Source: Tumebacillus amylolyticus
Lineage (GTDB): Bacteria; Bacillota; Bacilli; Tumebacillales; Tumebacillaceae
Direction: 5' to 3'
DNA: 64,000 nucleotides
Assembly (NCBI RefSeq): GCF_016722965.1
Contig: NZ_JAEQNB010000001.1
Coordinates: 723,929 to 787,928 of the forward strand
In this document: positions 16,478 to 25,648 of the stretch, piece after piece
Numbering within the stretch: the first letter of the stretch is position 1
Layout of the letters: each line of letters starts with the position of its first letter
Notes under the pieces: generated by a model
The model's database searches: none
The model's input: only the letters and a program-made list of their open reading frames with translations
What the model was told of the DNA's origin: nothing
Position numbers and translations under genes: made by a program

Positions 16478-17251
16478 TTAATCGAATTTCCAACAATTGA
16501 GGCTGAGGTTCCCCAACTGGTACCCGTCATAGATTCGCGTGCCTTTGCGCGTCTCATCGGCGGCGCCCATCGCATAGAGCAACGGAATGTAATGCTCCGG
16601 CGTCGGCGCGGCATAGGCTCCATAGGGATGTTCCGTTCTCGCATTGGCGAGCGACTCGTAGTTCCAGTCCTGAATCTGTCGCGTCACCCATTCGTCAAAC
16701 GTCACCGCCCACTCATCGGTCGGGCCGCCCCCGAACTTCATCGTGCTGAAATTGTGTACGGTGCCGCCGCTGCCGATGATCAACACGTCTTGCGCACGCA
16801 GGGCCGCAAGCGCTTTTCCGATGAGATAGTGTCCGTCTCCCGTGAGACGCGAATTGACCGACATCGCCACGACCGGGATGTCCGCCTCCGGGAACAGGTG
16901 TCGCAAAGGAACCCAAGCTCCGTGGTCCAATCCGCGCGTCGGGTTGTGAATCGAGGAAATCCCCGCCTGTTGCAGCAAGTCGGCGATCTCATCGGCCAGC
17001 GCGATGTCGCCCGGTGCTTCGTATTTAATTTGATACAACGCATCGGGGAACCCGCCGAAGTCGTAGATCGTGCTGTACCGCTCCAAACGGGAAATCTGCT
17101 GGGTCACCGCCTCCCAGTGCGCGGAAAAAAGTACGACAGCCTTCGGGCGGCGTTCCAGGCTAGAAACCAGACGTTGAAGAAACTCTACATAAGGACTCTC
17201 TTCGATTGCGATCATCGGAGAGCCGTGTCCGAGAAAGAAGGTTGGCATCAT
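16478..17251 (-). CDS. DODA-type extradiol ring-cleavage dioxygenase (LigB family)
   Basis: 257 residues. The frame opens at GTG 17263, which is itself part of the ribosome site GAGGTG; ATG 17251 lies nine bases after it and is preferred. The N-terminus FFLGHGSPM, then VLFSAHWE, NPTRGLDHGAWVPL and GSGGTVHNF carry the conserved metal-site His residues of the 4,5-DOPA dioxygenase family. Such enzymes open catechol-type rings with a divalent metal. The natural substrate in Bacilli is generally unknown. It stands alone, convergent with nothing, upstream region shared with the divergent exporter gene. Confidence 0.85.
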   Translation of the reverse strand: MMPTFFLGHGSPMIAIEESPYVEFLQRLVSSLERRPKAVVLFSAHWEAVTQQISRLERYSTIYDFGGFPDALYQIKYEAPGDIALADEIADLLQQAGISSIHNPTRGLDHGAWVPLRHLFPEADIPVVAMSVNSRLTGDGHYLIGKALAALRAQDVLIIGSGGTVHNFSTMKFGGGPTDEWAVTFDEWVTRQIQDWNYESLANARTEHPYGAYAAPTPEHYIPLLYAMGAADETRKGTRIYDGYQLGNLSLNCWKFD

Positions 17252-17412
17252 TTGATCGATCACCTCATTTTTACTGTATCATGCCCGAAAAGTGAGCCGC
17301 ATCACGTTTTTTGGAATCAGTCTCAAGACGGATAGCCAACGCCCTCTGAAATCACTAAAATGGTAAATGATACTCTTGGAATTGATACATAGGAAAGGGT
17401 GACCCCCCACAC

Positions 17413-18951
17413 ATGAACGCAACCAAACAAAGCAAGCTCGGCTTCGTTGTCGCCGGCCTCTTGCTTGGGATCTTGATGGCTGCGATGGACAACACCATCG
17501 TCGCAACCTCCATCGGGACCATCGTTTCAGACCTCGGCGGCCTCGACAAGTTCGTCTGGGTTACCTCGGCGTATATGGTCGCTTCGATGGCCGGCATGCC
17601 GATATTCGGTAAATTGTCCGATATGTACGGACGCAAGCGGTTCTTTATCTTTGGCCTGATCGTGTTCCTCGCGGGTTCGATGCTTTGCGGCATCGCCCAA
17701 AGCATTGAGCAACTCGCCATCTACCGTGCGATCCAAGGGATCGGCGGCGGTGCGCTGATGCCGATCTCGTTCACGATTATGTTCGACCTGTTCCCGCCGC
17801 AAGCTCGCGGCAAGATGTCCGGTCTGTTCGGCGCCGTCTTCGGCACATCCTCCGTATTTGGCCCGCTGCTCGGCGCGTGGATCACGGAGAACATTTCGTG
17901 GCACTGGGTCTTTTACATCAACGTTCCGATCGGGATCGTCTCGCTGTTCCTGATTGCGTCCTTCTACAAAGAGTCGATGCAACACACCAAGCAAAGCATC
18001 GACTGGATCGGTGCGATTACGCTGGTGGGTGCAGTAGTTTGCCTCATGTTCGGTCTGGAATTCGGCGGCAACCAATACGCGTGGGATTCCGCGCAGATCA
18101 TCTCTCTGTTTGCCGGGTTTGCCGTTCTGTTCATCGCGTTCCTGTTCGCGGAGACCAAAGCGAAGGAACCGATCATCTCGTTTGCGATGTTCAAACGCCG
18201 CACGTTTGCGACGTCGAACGCAGTCGGCTTCTTCTACGGAGCTTCGTTTATCGTGGCGACCGTCTACATCCCGATCTTCGTTCAGGGCGTGCTCGGCGGT
18301 TCGGCGACCAACTCCGGTCTGATTCTGTTGCCGATGACCGTCGGGAGCGTCGCCGCCGCGCAAGTGGGCGGTTTCCTCGCTACCAAGTTCCCGTACCGCA
18401 ACGTCATGACGATTTCGGCGCTGATCATGTTGGCCGGGATCTATCTGCTCGGCACGCTTGCGACCGATACGACTCGCGGCATGCTGACGGTCTACATGAT
18501 CCTGACCGGCTTTGGCGTCGGCTTCTCGTTCTCGATTCTCAGCATGTCCGCCATCGAGGGCTTCTCGATGCGTGAACGCGGTTCGGCGAGCTCGACCAAC
18601 ACGTTCATGCGGACGCTCGGCATGACGCTTTCTGTCACCGTCTTCGGGATTGTGCAACGCAACCTGTTCTCCGACAAAATGACAGAAGCTTTCGCGGGCA
18701 TGGGTGCTGCACAGTCCGGCAACTCCTTCGGCAACGACCCGCGCGCGCTGCTCTCTCCGGAATTGCGCTCGCACATCCCGCCGCAAATCCTCGACAAAAT
18801 CACAGAAGCCCTCTCGTCGTCGATCGCCCACACGTTCCTGTGGACGCTGATCCCGGCTGTATTGGCTCTGGTCTTCGTCCTGATGATGGGCAAAGCCCGT
18901 CTCGACCGCGGTCAGGCAGCGGCAACTCCTCAAACCAAACCGCAAGCATAA
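17413..18951 (+). CDS. DHA2-family MFS multidrug exporter (EmrB/QacA type)
   Basis: 512 residues with 14 predicted membrane helices. DHA2 features seen: the first helix motif D1 region GILMAAMDNTIVATSIGTI, motif A GKLSDMYGRKRFF, motif B RAIQGIGGGALMPI and motif C GAVFGTSSVFGPLLGAW. The family expels drugs and other amphipathic compounds using the proton gradient. No regulator gene is adjacent. A GAAAGGGTGA ribosome site precedes ATG 17413. It ends in a strong terminator. The transport substrate cannot be predicted. Confidence 0.88.
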   Translation: MNATKQSKLGFVVAGLLLGILMAAMDNTIVATSIGTIVSDLGGLDKFVWVTSAYMVASMAGMPIFGKLSDMYGRKRFFIFGLIVFLAGSMLCGIAQSIEQLAIYRAIQGIGGGALMPISFTIMFDLFPPQARGKMSGLFGAVFGTSSVFGPLLGAWITENISWHWVFYINVPIGIVSLFLIASFYKESMQHTKQSIDWIGAITLVGAVVCLMFGLEFGGNQYAWDSAQIISLFAGFAVLFIAFLFAETKAKEPIISFAMFKRRTFATSNAVGFFYGASFIVATVYIPIFVQGVLGGSATNSGLILLPMTVGSVAAAQVGGFLATKFPYRNVMTISALIMLAGIYLLGTLATDTTRGMLTVYMILTGFGVGFSFSILSMSAIEGFSMRERGSASSTNTFMRTLGMTLSVTVFGIVQRNLFSDKMTEAFAGMGAAQSGNSFGNDPRALLSPELRSHIPPQILDKITEALSSSIAHTFLWTLIPAVLALVFVLMMGKARLDRGQAAATPQTKPQA

Positions 18952-18991
18952 AAAAAAGCGAACGATACGTGGTGTATCGTTCGCTTTTTTA
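18952..18991. terminator. Shared terminator of the exporter and the 31-aa peptide gene
   Basis: Stem AAAGCGAACGATAC pairing with GTATCGTTCGCTTT with A and T tracts, two bases from the stop of the minus-strand small gene, so it likely serves both. Confidence 0.85.
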
Positions 18992-18992
18992 T

Positions 18993-19088
18993 TTAGTTAC
19001 CACGACGACGCAGTGCCACCAAAGAGAAGGTGGTCGCAAGCGCACCGACGACGGCTACGGACAGACATACAGCAGTAAAGAATTCCAT
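18993..19088 (-). CDS. Small membrane peptide (31 aa), unlisted
   Basis: An ORF too short for usual gene calls. It reads MEFFTAVCLSVAVVGAL followed by ATTFSLVALRRRGN: one hydrophobic helix, then a basic Arg-rich end, typical of a single-pass membrane microprotein with a cytoplasmic C-terminus. The ATG has GGGGGTG nine bases upstream. A candidate promoter with AAGACA, an 18-bp spacer and TACTAT lies upstream (19114-19143, complement), and a terminator follows the stop, so all parts of a transcription unit are present. An 8-bp perfect inverted repeat overlaps the promoter. No homologue is recalled; function unknown. Confidence 0.55.
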   Translation of the reverse strand: MEFFTAVCLSVAVVGALATTFSLVALRRRGN

Positions 19089-19117
19089 TTGGTTTTCACC
19101 CCCTGCATTCTTAATAG

Positions 19118-19149
19118 TACACCAAATGACAGGTGGTTGTCTTGGTGTA
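19118..19149. promoter_or_regulatory. 8-bp perfect inverted repeat over the small peptide promoter
   Basis: TACACCAA-N16-TTGGTGTA at 19118-19125 and 19142-19149. One arm touches the predicted -10 of the minus-strand promoter, as a repressor operator would. The regulator is not known. Confidence 0.45.
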
Positions 19150-19150
19150 A

Positions 19151-20065
19151 TTACTTCAAATTTGCGTAGGCGACGGCAATTTGCGCGCCGACGTGGGCGT
19201 TATGCTTCACCAGCGCGATGTTGGTGTCCAGAGATTGGCCTCCGGTGATCTCTTTCATCTTCGCGAGCAGGAACGGAGTGGCGTCTTTGCCTTTGATTCC
19301 TTGCGCTTTGGCTTCAGCGAGCGCGTTGTCGATATGCGACTCCATCGCTTGTGCGTCGAGGGCGTGTGTTTCCGGCACGGGGTTGGCAACGACTGCGCCG
19401 CCCTTGAGTCCGAGCGCCCATTTGGTGTGCAGGAAGCGGGCGATCTCTTCCGGTGCATCGAGTCGGTAGTCGACGCCGTGACCGCTGGAGCGGGTGTAGA
19501 ACGCCGGGAAGTCGTCGGATTGGTAGCCGATGACCGGGACGCCGTGGGTTTCCAAGTATTCAAGCGTGCGGCCGAGGTCGAGGATCGACTTGGCACCGGC
19601 ACAGATGACCGCCACGTCGGTTTGGGCGAGTTCGGTCAAGTCGGCCGAGATGTCCATCGTCAGTTCGCCTTCGCGATGCACGCCGCCGATGCCGCCGGTG
19701 ACGAAGACTTTGATGCCCGCCAGTTGAGCGCAGATCATCGTGGCCGCGACGGTGGTGGCACCGTTTTTCTTTGCAGCGACGACGTAGGGGAGGTCGCGGC
19801 GGGAGACTTTATGTACGTTGGACGCTTGACCGAACGATTCGAGTTCTTCGTCGGTCAGCCCGATTTTGATGCGGCCGTCGATGATGCCGATGGTGGCGGG
19901 GACGGCGCCTTGCTCGCGGATGATGTTCTCCACCTCGCGTGCGGTTTGCACGTTTTGCGGGTAGGGCATGCCGTGCGAGATGATTGTGGATTCAAGAGCT
20001 ACAACAGGGCGGCCTGCACGCAGAGCGGCGGCAACGTCGGAGTGGATGTCTAAGAAGTCATGCAT
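19151..20065 (-). CDS. psuG: Pseudouridine-5'-phosphate glycosidase
   Basis: 304 residues, full length for PsuG. Conserved segments include [14 protein letters not shown] near the N-terminus, [37 protein letters not shown] and the C-terminal TPFLLAKM. The enzyme splits pseudouridine 5'-phosphate into uracil and ribose 5-phosphate in the cytoplasm. It follows the pseudouridine kinase gene by 17 bp on the same strand, giving the two-step pseudouridine salvage pathway. AGAAAGGGGCCC before the ATG is a clear ribosome site. Confidence 0.92.
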   Translation of the reverse strand: MHDFLDIHSDVAAALRAGRPVVALESTIISHGMPYPQNVQTAREVENIIREQGAVPATIGIIDGRIKIGLTDEELESFGQASNVHKVSRRDLPYVVAAKKNGATTVAATMICAQLAGIKVFVTGGIGGVHREGELTMDISADLTELAQTDVAVICAGAKSILDLGRTLEYLETHGVPVIGYQSDDFPAFYTRSSGHGVDYRLDAPEEIARFLHTKWALGLKGGAVVANPVPETHALDAQAMESHIDNALAEAKAQGIKGKDATPFLLAKMKEITGGQSLDTNIALVKHNAHVGAQIAVAYANLK

Positions 20066-20082
20066 GGAAGTAGGGCCCCTTT

Positions 20083-21012
20083 CTAGTTGGACGTGCGAAG
20101 TGAGTCGAGCAAAGCGGGCGAGAGGTCCGGATGGACGGTCTCTGCCGATTGAATGGTGAGCGTGGCCGCGATGATGCCGGTTTCAACCGCATGTTCAAGA
20201 GATTGCGTTTGGCCGTAGCTGTAGAGAAATCCGGCGATGAGTGCGTCGCCTGCTCCCGTGACGTCTGCGACAGACGCGGGCAGGGCGGGAAACATCGTGC
20301 CTGACGAGAGTTCCTCACCGCTGACGTAGACGCCCGATTCACCGAGGGTGATGAGGACGTTTTTGACGCCGCGTTGGTGGAGGAGGTGGGCGGCTCGGTG
20401 CAGGTCTGCTTCTGTGCGAATTTGCAGACCGCTGAGGATCTCCGCTTCGTCTCGGTTGGGAAACAGAAAGTCGATGCCGTTCAGCAGGCCGAGCAGTTTG
20501 TGGGCTTTCGGGCAAGAGACGGGGTCCACGAAGATGCGAGTGGAAGCGGAGCGTTTTTCCAAAAGGGCTTGCAAAGTGGCTTGCGGCAAGTTGGTGTCGA
20601 GAAACCATAGGGGGCGCTCAAAGAGCGAGTCCGGGATTTCGTCGAGTGCGTCCGGGGTCAACTCGTCGTAGATGTCCATGTCAGCGAGGCCCAGCACCAT
20701 CTCGCCGTTCGGGTCGAGCAACGCGGTGTACGAAGCGGTCGCCTGTGCGGGGGAGCGGGTGAGCCCTGTCACGTCGAGTCCAAGGTCGGAACTGTGGGCG
20801 TGAACCCAATTCCCGGCGGCGTCGTTGCCGATGCGGGAGATGAGCGCCGTCGGGCAATGGAGTCGAACCAAGTTCTCTGCGACATTGCGAGCAACGCCGC
20901 CGAGAGTATGGTGCGAAGAGACCGGGATCGACGTTCCCAATTGAATCTCCGCTTTGGCCCCCGCCTTGCGATCCACATGCGCCGCCCCAATGCACAAGAT
21001 ATCCTGCGGCAT
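20083..21012 (-). CDS. psuK: Pseudouridine kinase (PfkB family)
   Basis: 309 residues of a ribokinase/PfkB-fold sugar kinase. The N-terminus [14 protein letters not shown] and [15 protein letters not shown] is the substrate side. The C-terminal signature [19 protein letters not shown] holds the catalytic Asp and anion hole. It lies directly before psuG, so phosphorylation of pseudouridine is the likely reaction. Unlike many psuK genes there is no fused or adjacent DNA-binding regulator. GGAGGGAGTTCC supports the start. Confidence 0.88.
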   Translation of the reverse strand: MPQDILCIGAAHVDRKAGAKAEIQLGTSIPVSSHHTLGGVARNVAENLVRLHCPTALISRIGNDAAGNWVHAHSSDLGLDVTGLTRSPAQATASYTALLDPNGEMVLGLADMDIYDELTPDALDEIPDSLFERPLWFLDTNLPQATLQALLEKRSASTRIFVDPVSCPKAHKLLGLLNGIDFLFPNRDEAEILSGLQIRTEADLHRAAHLLHQRGVKNVLITLGESGVYVSGEELSSGTMFPALPASVADVTGAGDALIAGFLYSYGQTQSLEHAVETGIIAATLTIQSAETVHPDLSPALLDSLRTSN

Positions 21013-21136
21013 GGAACTCCCTCCAGTCGTGTGTGCAGTCTATGGTCTAGGATGCAGGTTTTTACGGGGGATTGCAAGAGATTCGCGGGTAGGAAGTCGT
21101 TTTTTGGTACAATAATCCTACTAGGAGGGGTTGCGG

Positions 21137-22108
21137 ATGAGCTTGGTTTTTTCGAATGCGGCATATCGGGGGATGTATGGGCGAGATCGGTTGACGTTGG
21201 GCGTTTTTTTGACGGCGGAGGCGTTTGACGGGGAGGAAGCGAAGCGGGAGGAGCAGGAGAGAATCGTGAAGTTCGCGGATGAAGCGGGCTTTGCGGCGTT
21301 GTGGGTGCAGGATGTGGCGGTGCGCGATCCGGAGTTTGGAGATGTGGGAACGAAGTATGATTCGTTCGTGTACCTCACGTACTTGATGGGCCTCACGAAA
21401 AAAATCGGCCTCGCGACCGCTTCCACCGTGCTCACACACCGCCACCCGCTGCGGTTGGCGAAGGAAGTCAACACGCTCGACCAACTCTCGCGCGGACGAT
21501 TCGTGATGGGCATCTCTTCGGGCGACCGCGTGGTGGACTTTGAGGGATTCGGCGTTTCGTGGGAGGGGCGCGGCGAGCGGTTTCGCGAGGCGTTTCAGGT
21601 CTATCGAGACTTGACGACACCACCGCACCCAGGCGTGAACTCCGCGACTTATGGCACCGTCCCCTCCGGAATCATGGTTCCGCAATCTTTGTCCTACGTT
21701 CCATGCATCGTCGTCGGCCTCGCGCAGCAATCTATGGAATGGATTGCCGCCCACGGAGACGGGTGGCTGAACTACTCCCGACCGGCGTATATGCAAGAAA
21801 ATCTCGCCCGTGAATTCCGAACCTATGTCGAGCAGCATCACCCCGGCGCGTTCAAACCGTTTTCGCAACCCTTGTTCGTCAACTTGTTGCAAGACCCCAA
21901 AGCCCGGCCGACGTACGTGAAGGGCGGTTTCAGCGCCGGACGTGAATTTTTGCTAGAGTATCTGGAACAATTGCGTCTCTACGGTGTCAACCATGTGCTG
22001 TTCGGGCTGCGTCCCGCCGAGGACTCCCGACCTCCACTTGAAGTTTTGCAAGAGATCGGCGAAGAGATTCTCCCGTACTTTCCCACCTTGGAGGTAGATG
22101 CACGATGA
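21137..22108 (+). CDS. LLM-class flavin-dependent oxidoreductase
   Basis: 323 residues; the frame opens at TTG 21131, but ATG 21137 lies eight bases after AGGAGGGG. It has a luciferase-like monooxygenase TIM barrel: LTLGVFLTAEAF, FAALWVQDVAVRDP, KIGLATASTVLTHRHPLRLAKEVNTLDQLSRGR (a classic LLM segment, here split over 31 residues), GISSGDR and HGDGWLNYSRP. Such enzymes oxidise substrates with reduced FMN or F420. It resembles the luciferase-type subgroup found in Bacillus (BA3436-like) by length and ends. It overlaps the hydrolase gene by ATGA, so the two are co-translated. Confidence 0.85.
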   Translation: MSLVFSNAAYRGMYGRDRLTLGVFLTAEAFDGEEAKREEQERIVKFADEAGFAALWVQDVAVRDPEFGDVGTKYDSFVYLTYLMGLTKKIGLATASTVLTHRHPLRLAKEVNTLDQLSRGRFVMGISSGDRVVDFEGFGVSWEGRGERFREAFQVYRDLTTPPHPGVNSATYGTVPSGIMVPQSLSYVPCIVVGLAQQSMEWIAAHGDGWLNYSRPAYMQENLAREFRTYVEQHHPGAFKPFSQPLFVNLLQDPKARPTYVKGGFSAGREFLLEYLEQLRLYGVNHVLFGLRPAEDSRPPLEVLQEIGEEILPYFPTLEVDAR

Positions 22109-22845
22109 AGCAAACGCTGGTGTTCCTGCACGGGTATCCGCTGAACCACACGATGTGGAACCCGCAACGAGAAGCTCTGCAATCGAAGTACAACGTCATC
22201 ACCCCCGACTTCGCCGGATTTGGCAACACGCCGGCGCGCGAAAACTTGAGCATGGAAAGCTACGCCGACGACCTCGCCGCCCAACTTGACGAACAAGGTC
22301 TGGAAAAAATCACCCTCATCGGTTTCTCGATGGGCGGCTACGTCGCGTTCGCGTTCCTGCGCAAATACCCTGAAAAAGTGCAAGCGCTCGTCCTCGTCGA
22401 CACCCAAGCCAAAACCGACACGCTCGAATCGCGAGAAAACCGCCTCAAGCAAGTCACGATCGTGCAGGAACGAGGCGTCGCCCCCATCCGCGACACCATG
22501 CTCGACAAACTGTTCTCCAACCACACGAAGCAGCACCATCCTGAGATTGTGCGCATCGTGGACGAGATGATCATGACCGCGACCCCCGAGGGTGTCCAAA
22601 CCGCGCTGCAAGCGATGGCGAACCGCCCTGACATGGTGGAATTTCTCCCGAGCATTCGCATCCCGACCCTCGTTTTTGTAGGCGAAGACGATGTGATCAC
22701 ACCGCTCGATGCCGCCAAACTGATGGCAGACCGCATCCCGAACGCGCACCTGCACACTATCCCCAATGCGGGACATCTCTCCAACTTCGAACAAACACAA
22801 GCGTTCAATTCCGCTCTCGAAAACTTCCTCACTACGGCTCTCTAA
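22105..22845 (+). CDS. Alpha/beta-hydrolase
   Basis: 246 residues. The N-terminus LVFLHGYPLNHTMWNPQ holds the oxyanion-hole HG motif; the nucleophile elbow is GFSMGG (Ser about 74); the late Asp is in FVGEDDVITP and the catalytic His in IPNAGHLSNFE. The fold and size match small esterases and carboxylesterase-like hydrolases. It is coupled to the LLM oxidoreductase gene by a four-base overlap, suggesting a joint oxidative and hydrolytic step on an unknown substrate. A terminator follows. Confidence 0.87.
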   Translation: MKQTLVFLHGYPLNHTMWNPQREALQSKYNVITPDFAGFGNTPARENLSMESYADDLAAQLDEQGLEKITLIGFSMGGYVAFAFLRKYPEKVQALVLVDTQAKTDTLESRENRLKQVTIVQERGVAPIRDTMLDKLFSNHTKQHHPEIVRIVDEMIMTATPEGVQTALQAMANRPDMVEFLPSIRIPTLVFVGEDDVITPLDAAKLMADRIPNAHLHTIPNAGHLSNFEQTQAFNSALENFLTTAL

Positions 22846-22850
22846 AAAAA

Positions 22851-22890
22851 AGACGGGATTCGCGACTCTGCCGCGAACCCGTCTCTTTTT
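22851..22890 (+). terminator. Terminator after the hydrolase
   Basis: Stem AGACGGG.TTCGCG pairing with CGCGAA.CCCGTCT then T5. Confidence 0.85.
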
Positions 22891-22930
22891 GATACAATAA
22901 AGGAAGCCTATCGCTAAGGGAGGAGCTTGG

Positions 22931-24175
22931 ATGTTTCCAAGAAAGTGTTTCTTCCTGTTCATCATGCTCACGGTTTCGCTCGCTCTCTCCGGGTGCAACA
23001 TGCCGTGGCTAACGAAAAAGGAATTTCAACCGTACGTCGTCACCAAGGGTGATGACGGCGTAACCGACCTCCAAACGTCCAGGGTCCAGAAGATTCTCGA
23101 CGAAGATCATCTGTTGCAAACGGTCGGCAACGAGTACGGCTTCCCATACCAAGACACCGTCCATGTACAACTGGCCTCCGGGGACGAGGGCTATCGCAAG
23201 TTGCTGACGCGTGTTGGCAAGAGCCAAGACACGCTGGACCGTGAAGTCAAATTCACCGATGCGTCCGTCTACGGCAACAACATCTCGATCAACCTCGACA
23301 AGCGCAAGTCCGACACAGACGTCCGCAGTACCCTTGCCCACGAACTGACGCATATCTTGTTCAACCAGAACAACGTCAAGATTCCAAGCTGGGTCAACGA
23401 AGGTCTCGCCCAACGATTGGGCATGGCGGAGGAAGTTCGGGACCAACCGCAAGTTGTGCGAGAGGGACAGCCTTTGAAAGTGTTGAGCCATGTCTTGCAG
23501 AACAAGCAAGAGCAAGGAAACCTGCAATTGCTCGTGGACAACCTGGAGACGATCCACACGATGAGTTCGACGTTCAACGTGGAGTGGCTCGACTACCTCG
23601 CCGTCCGCAACCTCTGGGAACAGCAAGGGGCGGAGAAATTTCGCGACTATTTGCAGAAGTGCGTTCCCTCGCTTAAACTGCAATCCGACCCGTTCAAGTC
23701 CGTGTTCGGGATGGAGCAAGACCAGTTCGAGAGCGCGTTCAACGCCCAACTGGACGAAGAGCTGAAACTGCCGGACCACGGGGTGGACCTCGCCTTCAAC
23801 GTCACGGAGAAAAACGCCGGCAAACTGCTGATCCGAGAAGCGGGGGCGCAGGATTACAATGTCTTCGATCTCGTGCAGGGGGCGAACCAAGTGCGGGTCT
23901 TGCCGGACAACACGGTCGAAGGCTTGAAGCTGTTGCGCACCTACACGGGCAAGGCGGAACCGAAGCCGAACGTGCTGTTTCTCATGGTGTATCTCGACAA
24001 ACCGATGGAAGTGGACGGCAAACTCGTCAAGACGTACGGGTTTGCAATTGCTCGTTATTTTGGGAGATACTACTTTTTGAATTCCTTCCTCAATGTCGAA
24101 GGAGAATCCTCGAAAACCGGCCGCGACTTGAAACTGTCGGGCTTGGAATTAACCTCCGTACAAATGGTGAAGTAA
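22931..24175 (+). CDS. Putative zinc metallopeptidase lipoprotein (HExxH, peptidase MA-like)
   Basis: 414 residues. Lipoprotein signal with lipobox LSGC (Cys22). The central domain has the gluzincin zinc motif HELTH (His137, Glu138, His141) and a downstream Glu157 in WVNEGLA, the usual third ligand. The C-terminal 160 residues form a separate domain of unknown type (VLFLMVYLDKPMEVDGK). This combination is common in uncharacterised Bacilli lipoproteins of the peptidase MA-like group. It would act on the outer face of the membrane; substrates are not known. A TACAAT box lies upstream and GGGAGGAGC precedes the ATG. Confidence 0.78.
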   Translation: MFPRKCFFLFIMLTVSLALSGCNMPWLTKKEFQPYVVTKGDDGVTDLQTSRVQKILDEDHLLQTVGNEYGFPYQDTVHVQLASGDEGYRKLLTRVGKSQDTLDREVKFTDASVYGNNISINLDKRKSDTDVRSTLAHELTHILFNQNNVKIPSWVNEGLAQRLGMAEEVRDQPQVVREGQPLKVLSHVLQNKQEQGNLQLLVDNLETIHTMSSTFNVEWLDYLAVRNLWEQQGAEKFRDYLQKCVPSLKLQSDPFKSVFGMEQDQFESAFNAQLDEELKLPDHGVDLAFNVTEKNAGKLLIREAGAQDYNVFDLVQGANQVRVLPDNTVEGLKLLRTYTGKAEPKPNVLFLMVYLDKPMEVDGKLVKTYGFAIARYFGRYYFLNSFLNVEGESSKTGRDLKLSGLELTSVQMVK

Positions 24176-24256
24176 AACGTAAGGGCCGTTACTTTCGAAA
24201 AGCAACTGACCAACTAAAATAAAGTAATTAGCCGGATCGAAAGGACGGGAACGCCC

Positions 24257-24571
24257 ATGCAACAATCGGTCAGGGACCGTATCGTAGAAGTCACGCCCGC
24301 CGAAGTCGCGGCGCGCATGAAGCGCGGCGACCAACCGAAGATTATCGACGTGCGTGAGGACTTTGAAGTGGCCGAAGGGATGATCGAAGGCGCGCTGCAT
24401 GTACCTATGGCAGACCTTTTGGATACGTACCAAGAGTGGGGACAGGACGAAGAGTTGATTTTCGTCTGCCGCTCCGGTCGGCGCAGTTTTGCGGCCTGTC
24501 AGGTGTTGAAGCTCGTCGGCTTTCAGAATGTGAAAAACCTCGCGGGCGGCATGAAACAATGGCAAGCGTGA
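24257..24571 (+). CDS. Single-domain rhodanese-like sulfurtransferase
   Basis: 104 residues. It contains KIIDVREDFEVAEGMIEGALHVPM and the active-site loop CRSGRRS with the persulfide-forming Cys. Single-domain rhodaneses carry sulfane sulfur between donors and acceptors in the cytoplasm. It is a stand-alone gene with AAAGGACGGGAACGCCC upstream and a terminator after it. A second rhodanese domain occurs in the fusion protein at 26774-27913. Confidence 0.88.
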   Translation: MQQSVRDRIVEVTPAEVAARMKRGDQPKIIDVREDFEVAEGMIEGALHVPMADLLDTYQEWGQDEELIFVCRSGRRSFAACQVLKLVGFQNVKNLAGGMKQWQA

Positions 24572-24578
24572 GGAGCGG

Positions 24579-24614
24579 GCAATTGCTTGGAGTCTACGAG
24601 CAATTGCCTTTTTT
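24579..24614 (+). terminator. Terminator after the rhodanese gene
   Basis: Stem GCAATTGCT/AGCAATTGC (24579-24587 and 24599-24607) followed by T6. Confidence 0.85.
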
Positions 24615-24633
24615 CTAGGAAGGGATGAGGACT

Positions 24634-25611
24634 GTGTTGAAGTTTCGAGAGTTGGAAACGGAACGGTTTTGCTTGCGGGCGTTGCATCTAAGAGGCTGGG
24701 AACTCGTGGAGAGCAACCCGATCCGCGGCGGGTATGCAGCGGAGTTGTACCGGCTGACCGTGCGAGACGAGACCGGGCAACTGCGGGAGGTAATTTACAA
24801 AAAATTCAGCCCGGAGCGCAACTCGGAGTTGGAGTTGTACCGCACGGTGTTGCCCGAAGTGCCTCATGCAATTCCGACGCTGTACGGTGTAGTAGACGAG
24901 GACGGCGAGCAGGGTTTGATCTTGGAAGCGGCAGGGGTTCCGGTGAAGGCCGTCTTCTCTGAACAGGACGCTCAGGGAAAACGAGAGATGCTGCGCGGGC
25001 TTCTCGAATTGCTCGCGAACCTCCACACGTCCCTTCAGGAAAAAAGTCAGCACTGGCTTGCGAAAGGGCAAGTCTCGAGCTACCCGTTCGAGTCGTCCGC
25101 GCAATGGGCTGAGATCACCGTGCAAGAGCTGGCAGGGCTCACGGAGCACGGGAAGTTCGGGGTCGATACGGAGTTGGTGCGCGAAGTCCGAGGCATGGCA
25201 GCGGCATTCTACCCACGCTACCCCGAGTGGGCTGTCGGCGCAACGACCTACACCCACGGCGATCCCCATCTCGAAAACATCCTCATTCAAAACGGTCACA
25301 CCCGTCTCATCGATTGGGAATGGGCCTGTGTCTCTTTGCCTCAACGGGACCTGTCGATTCTGTTGCAAGATGTCTTGGAGGACGAGTTGCACGAATTTGC
25401 GTTGGAGGTCTACCAAGAGCTCGTTCCCATCTCCAACCCATCCCAATTTCGCACCGCCTTCCAAGCCTGCCTCTTCGACAACACGCTGATGATGCTCGGT
25501 TGGGAGATTCGGAAATACCTCGACGGGCACCTCACAGACGCCGAACTCGCCCGGATTCTCCCCACCAAACTCCGCTGGCTCCGTACCGCCTACCAGAGCC
25601 TGTTTACCTAA
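24634..25611 (+). CDS. Aminoglycoside phosphotransferase-fold kinase
   Basis: 325 residues. ATG 24625 touches the ribosome site AGGAAGGG, so GTG 24634 nine bases later is the better start (TTG 24637 is possible). This is a protein-kinase-like APH fold: YKKFSP with the ATP-binding Lys, GLILEAAG hinge, the catalytic loop HGDPHLENIL (Brenner motif with Asp and Asn) and IDWEWA for Mg binding. The family phosphorylates small molecules such as choline, homoserine, methylthioribose or antibiotics. Nothing in the neighbours fixes the substrate, so antibiotic resistance should not be assumed. Confidence 0.82.
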   Translation: MLKFRELETERFCLRALHLRGWELVESNPIRGGYAAELYRLTVRDETGQLREVIYKKFSPERNSELELYRTVLPEVPHAIPTLYGVVDEDGEQGLILEAAGVPVKAVFSEQDAQGKREMLRGLLELLANLHTSLQEKSQHWLAKGQVSSYPFESSAQWAEITVQELAGLTEHGKFGVDTELVREVRGMAAAFYPRYPEWAVGATTYTHGDPHLENILIQNGHTRLIDWEWACVSLPQRDLSILLQDVLEDELHEFALEVYQELVPISNPSQFRTAFQACLFDNTLMMLGWEIRKYLDGHLTDAELARILPTKLRWLRTAYQSLFT

Positions 25612-25613
25612 AA

Positions 25614-25648
25614 AGAGACTCGGGACGCACGCGTTCCCGAGTCTTTTT
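25614..25648. terminator. Shared terminator between the kinase and the P1 peptidase
   Basis: Stem AGACTCGGGA/TTCCCGAGTCT with T6; next to the stop of the converging gene at 25649. Confidence 0.85.

Noticed and set aside
17527-18945. 472-codon minus-strand ORF opposite the DHA2 exporter
   Set aside because: Arg/Asp/Glu/His-rich translation typical of an antisense shadow; the plus strand encodes a clear 14-helix exporter.
24634-25611. Aminoglycoside resistance gene
   Set aside because: Only the general APH kinase fold is visible; neighbours and sequence do not support an antibiotic substrate.
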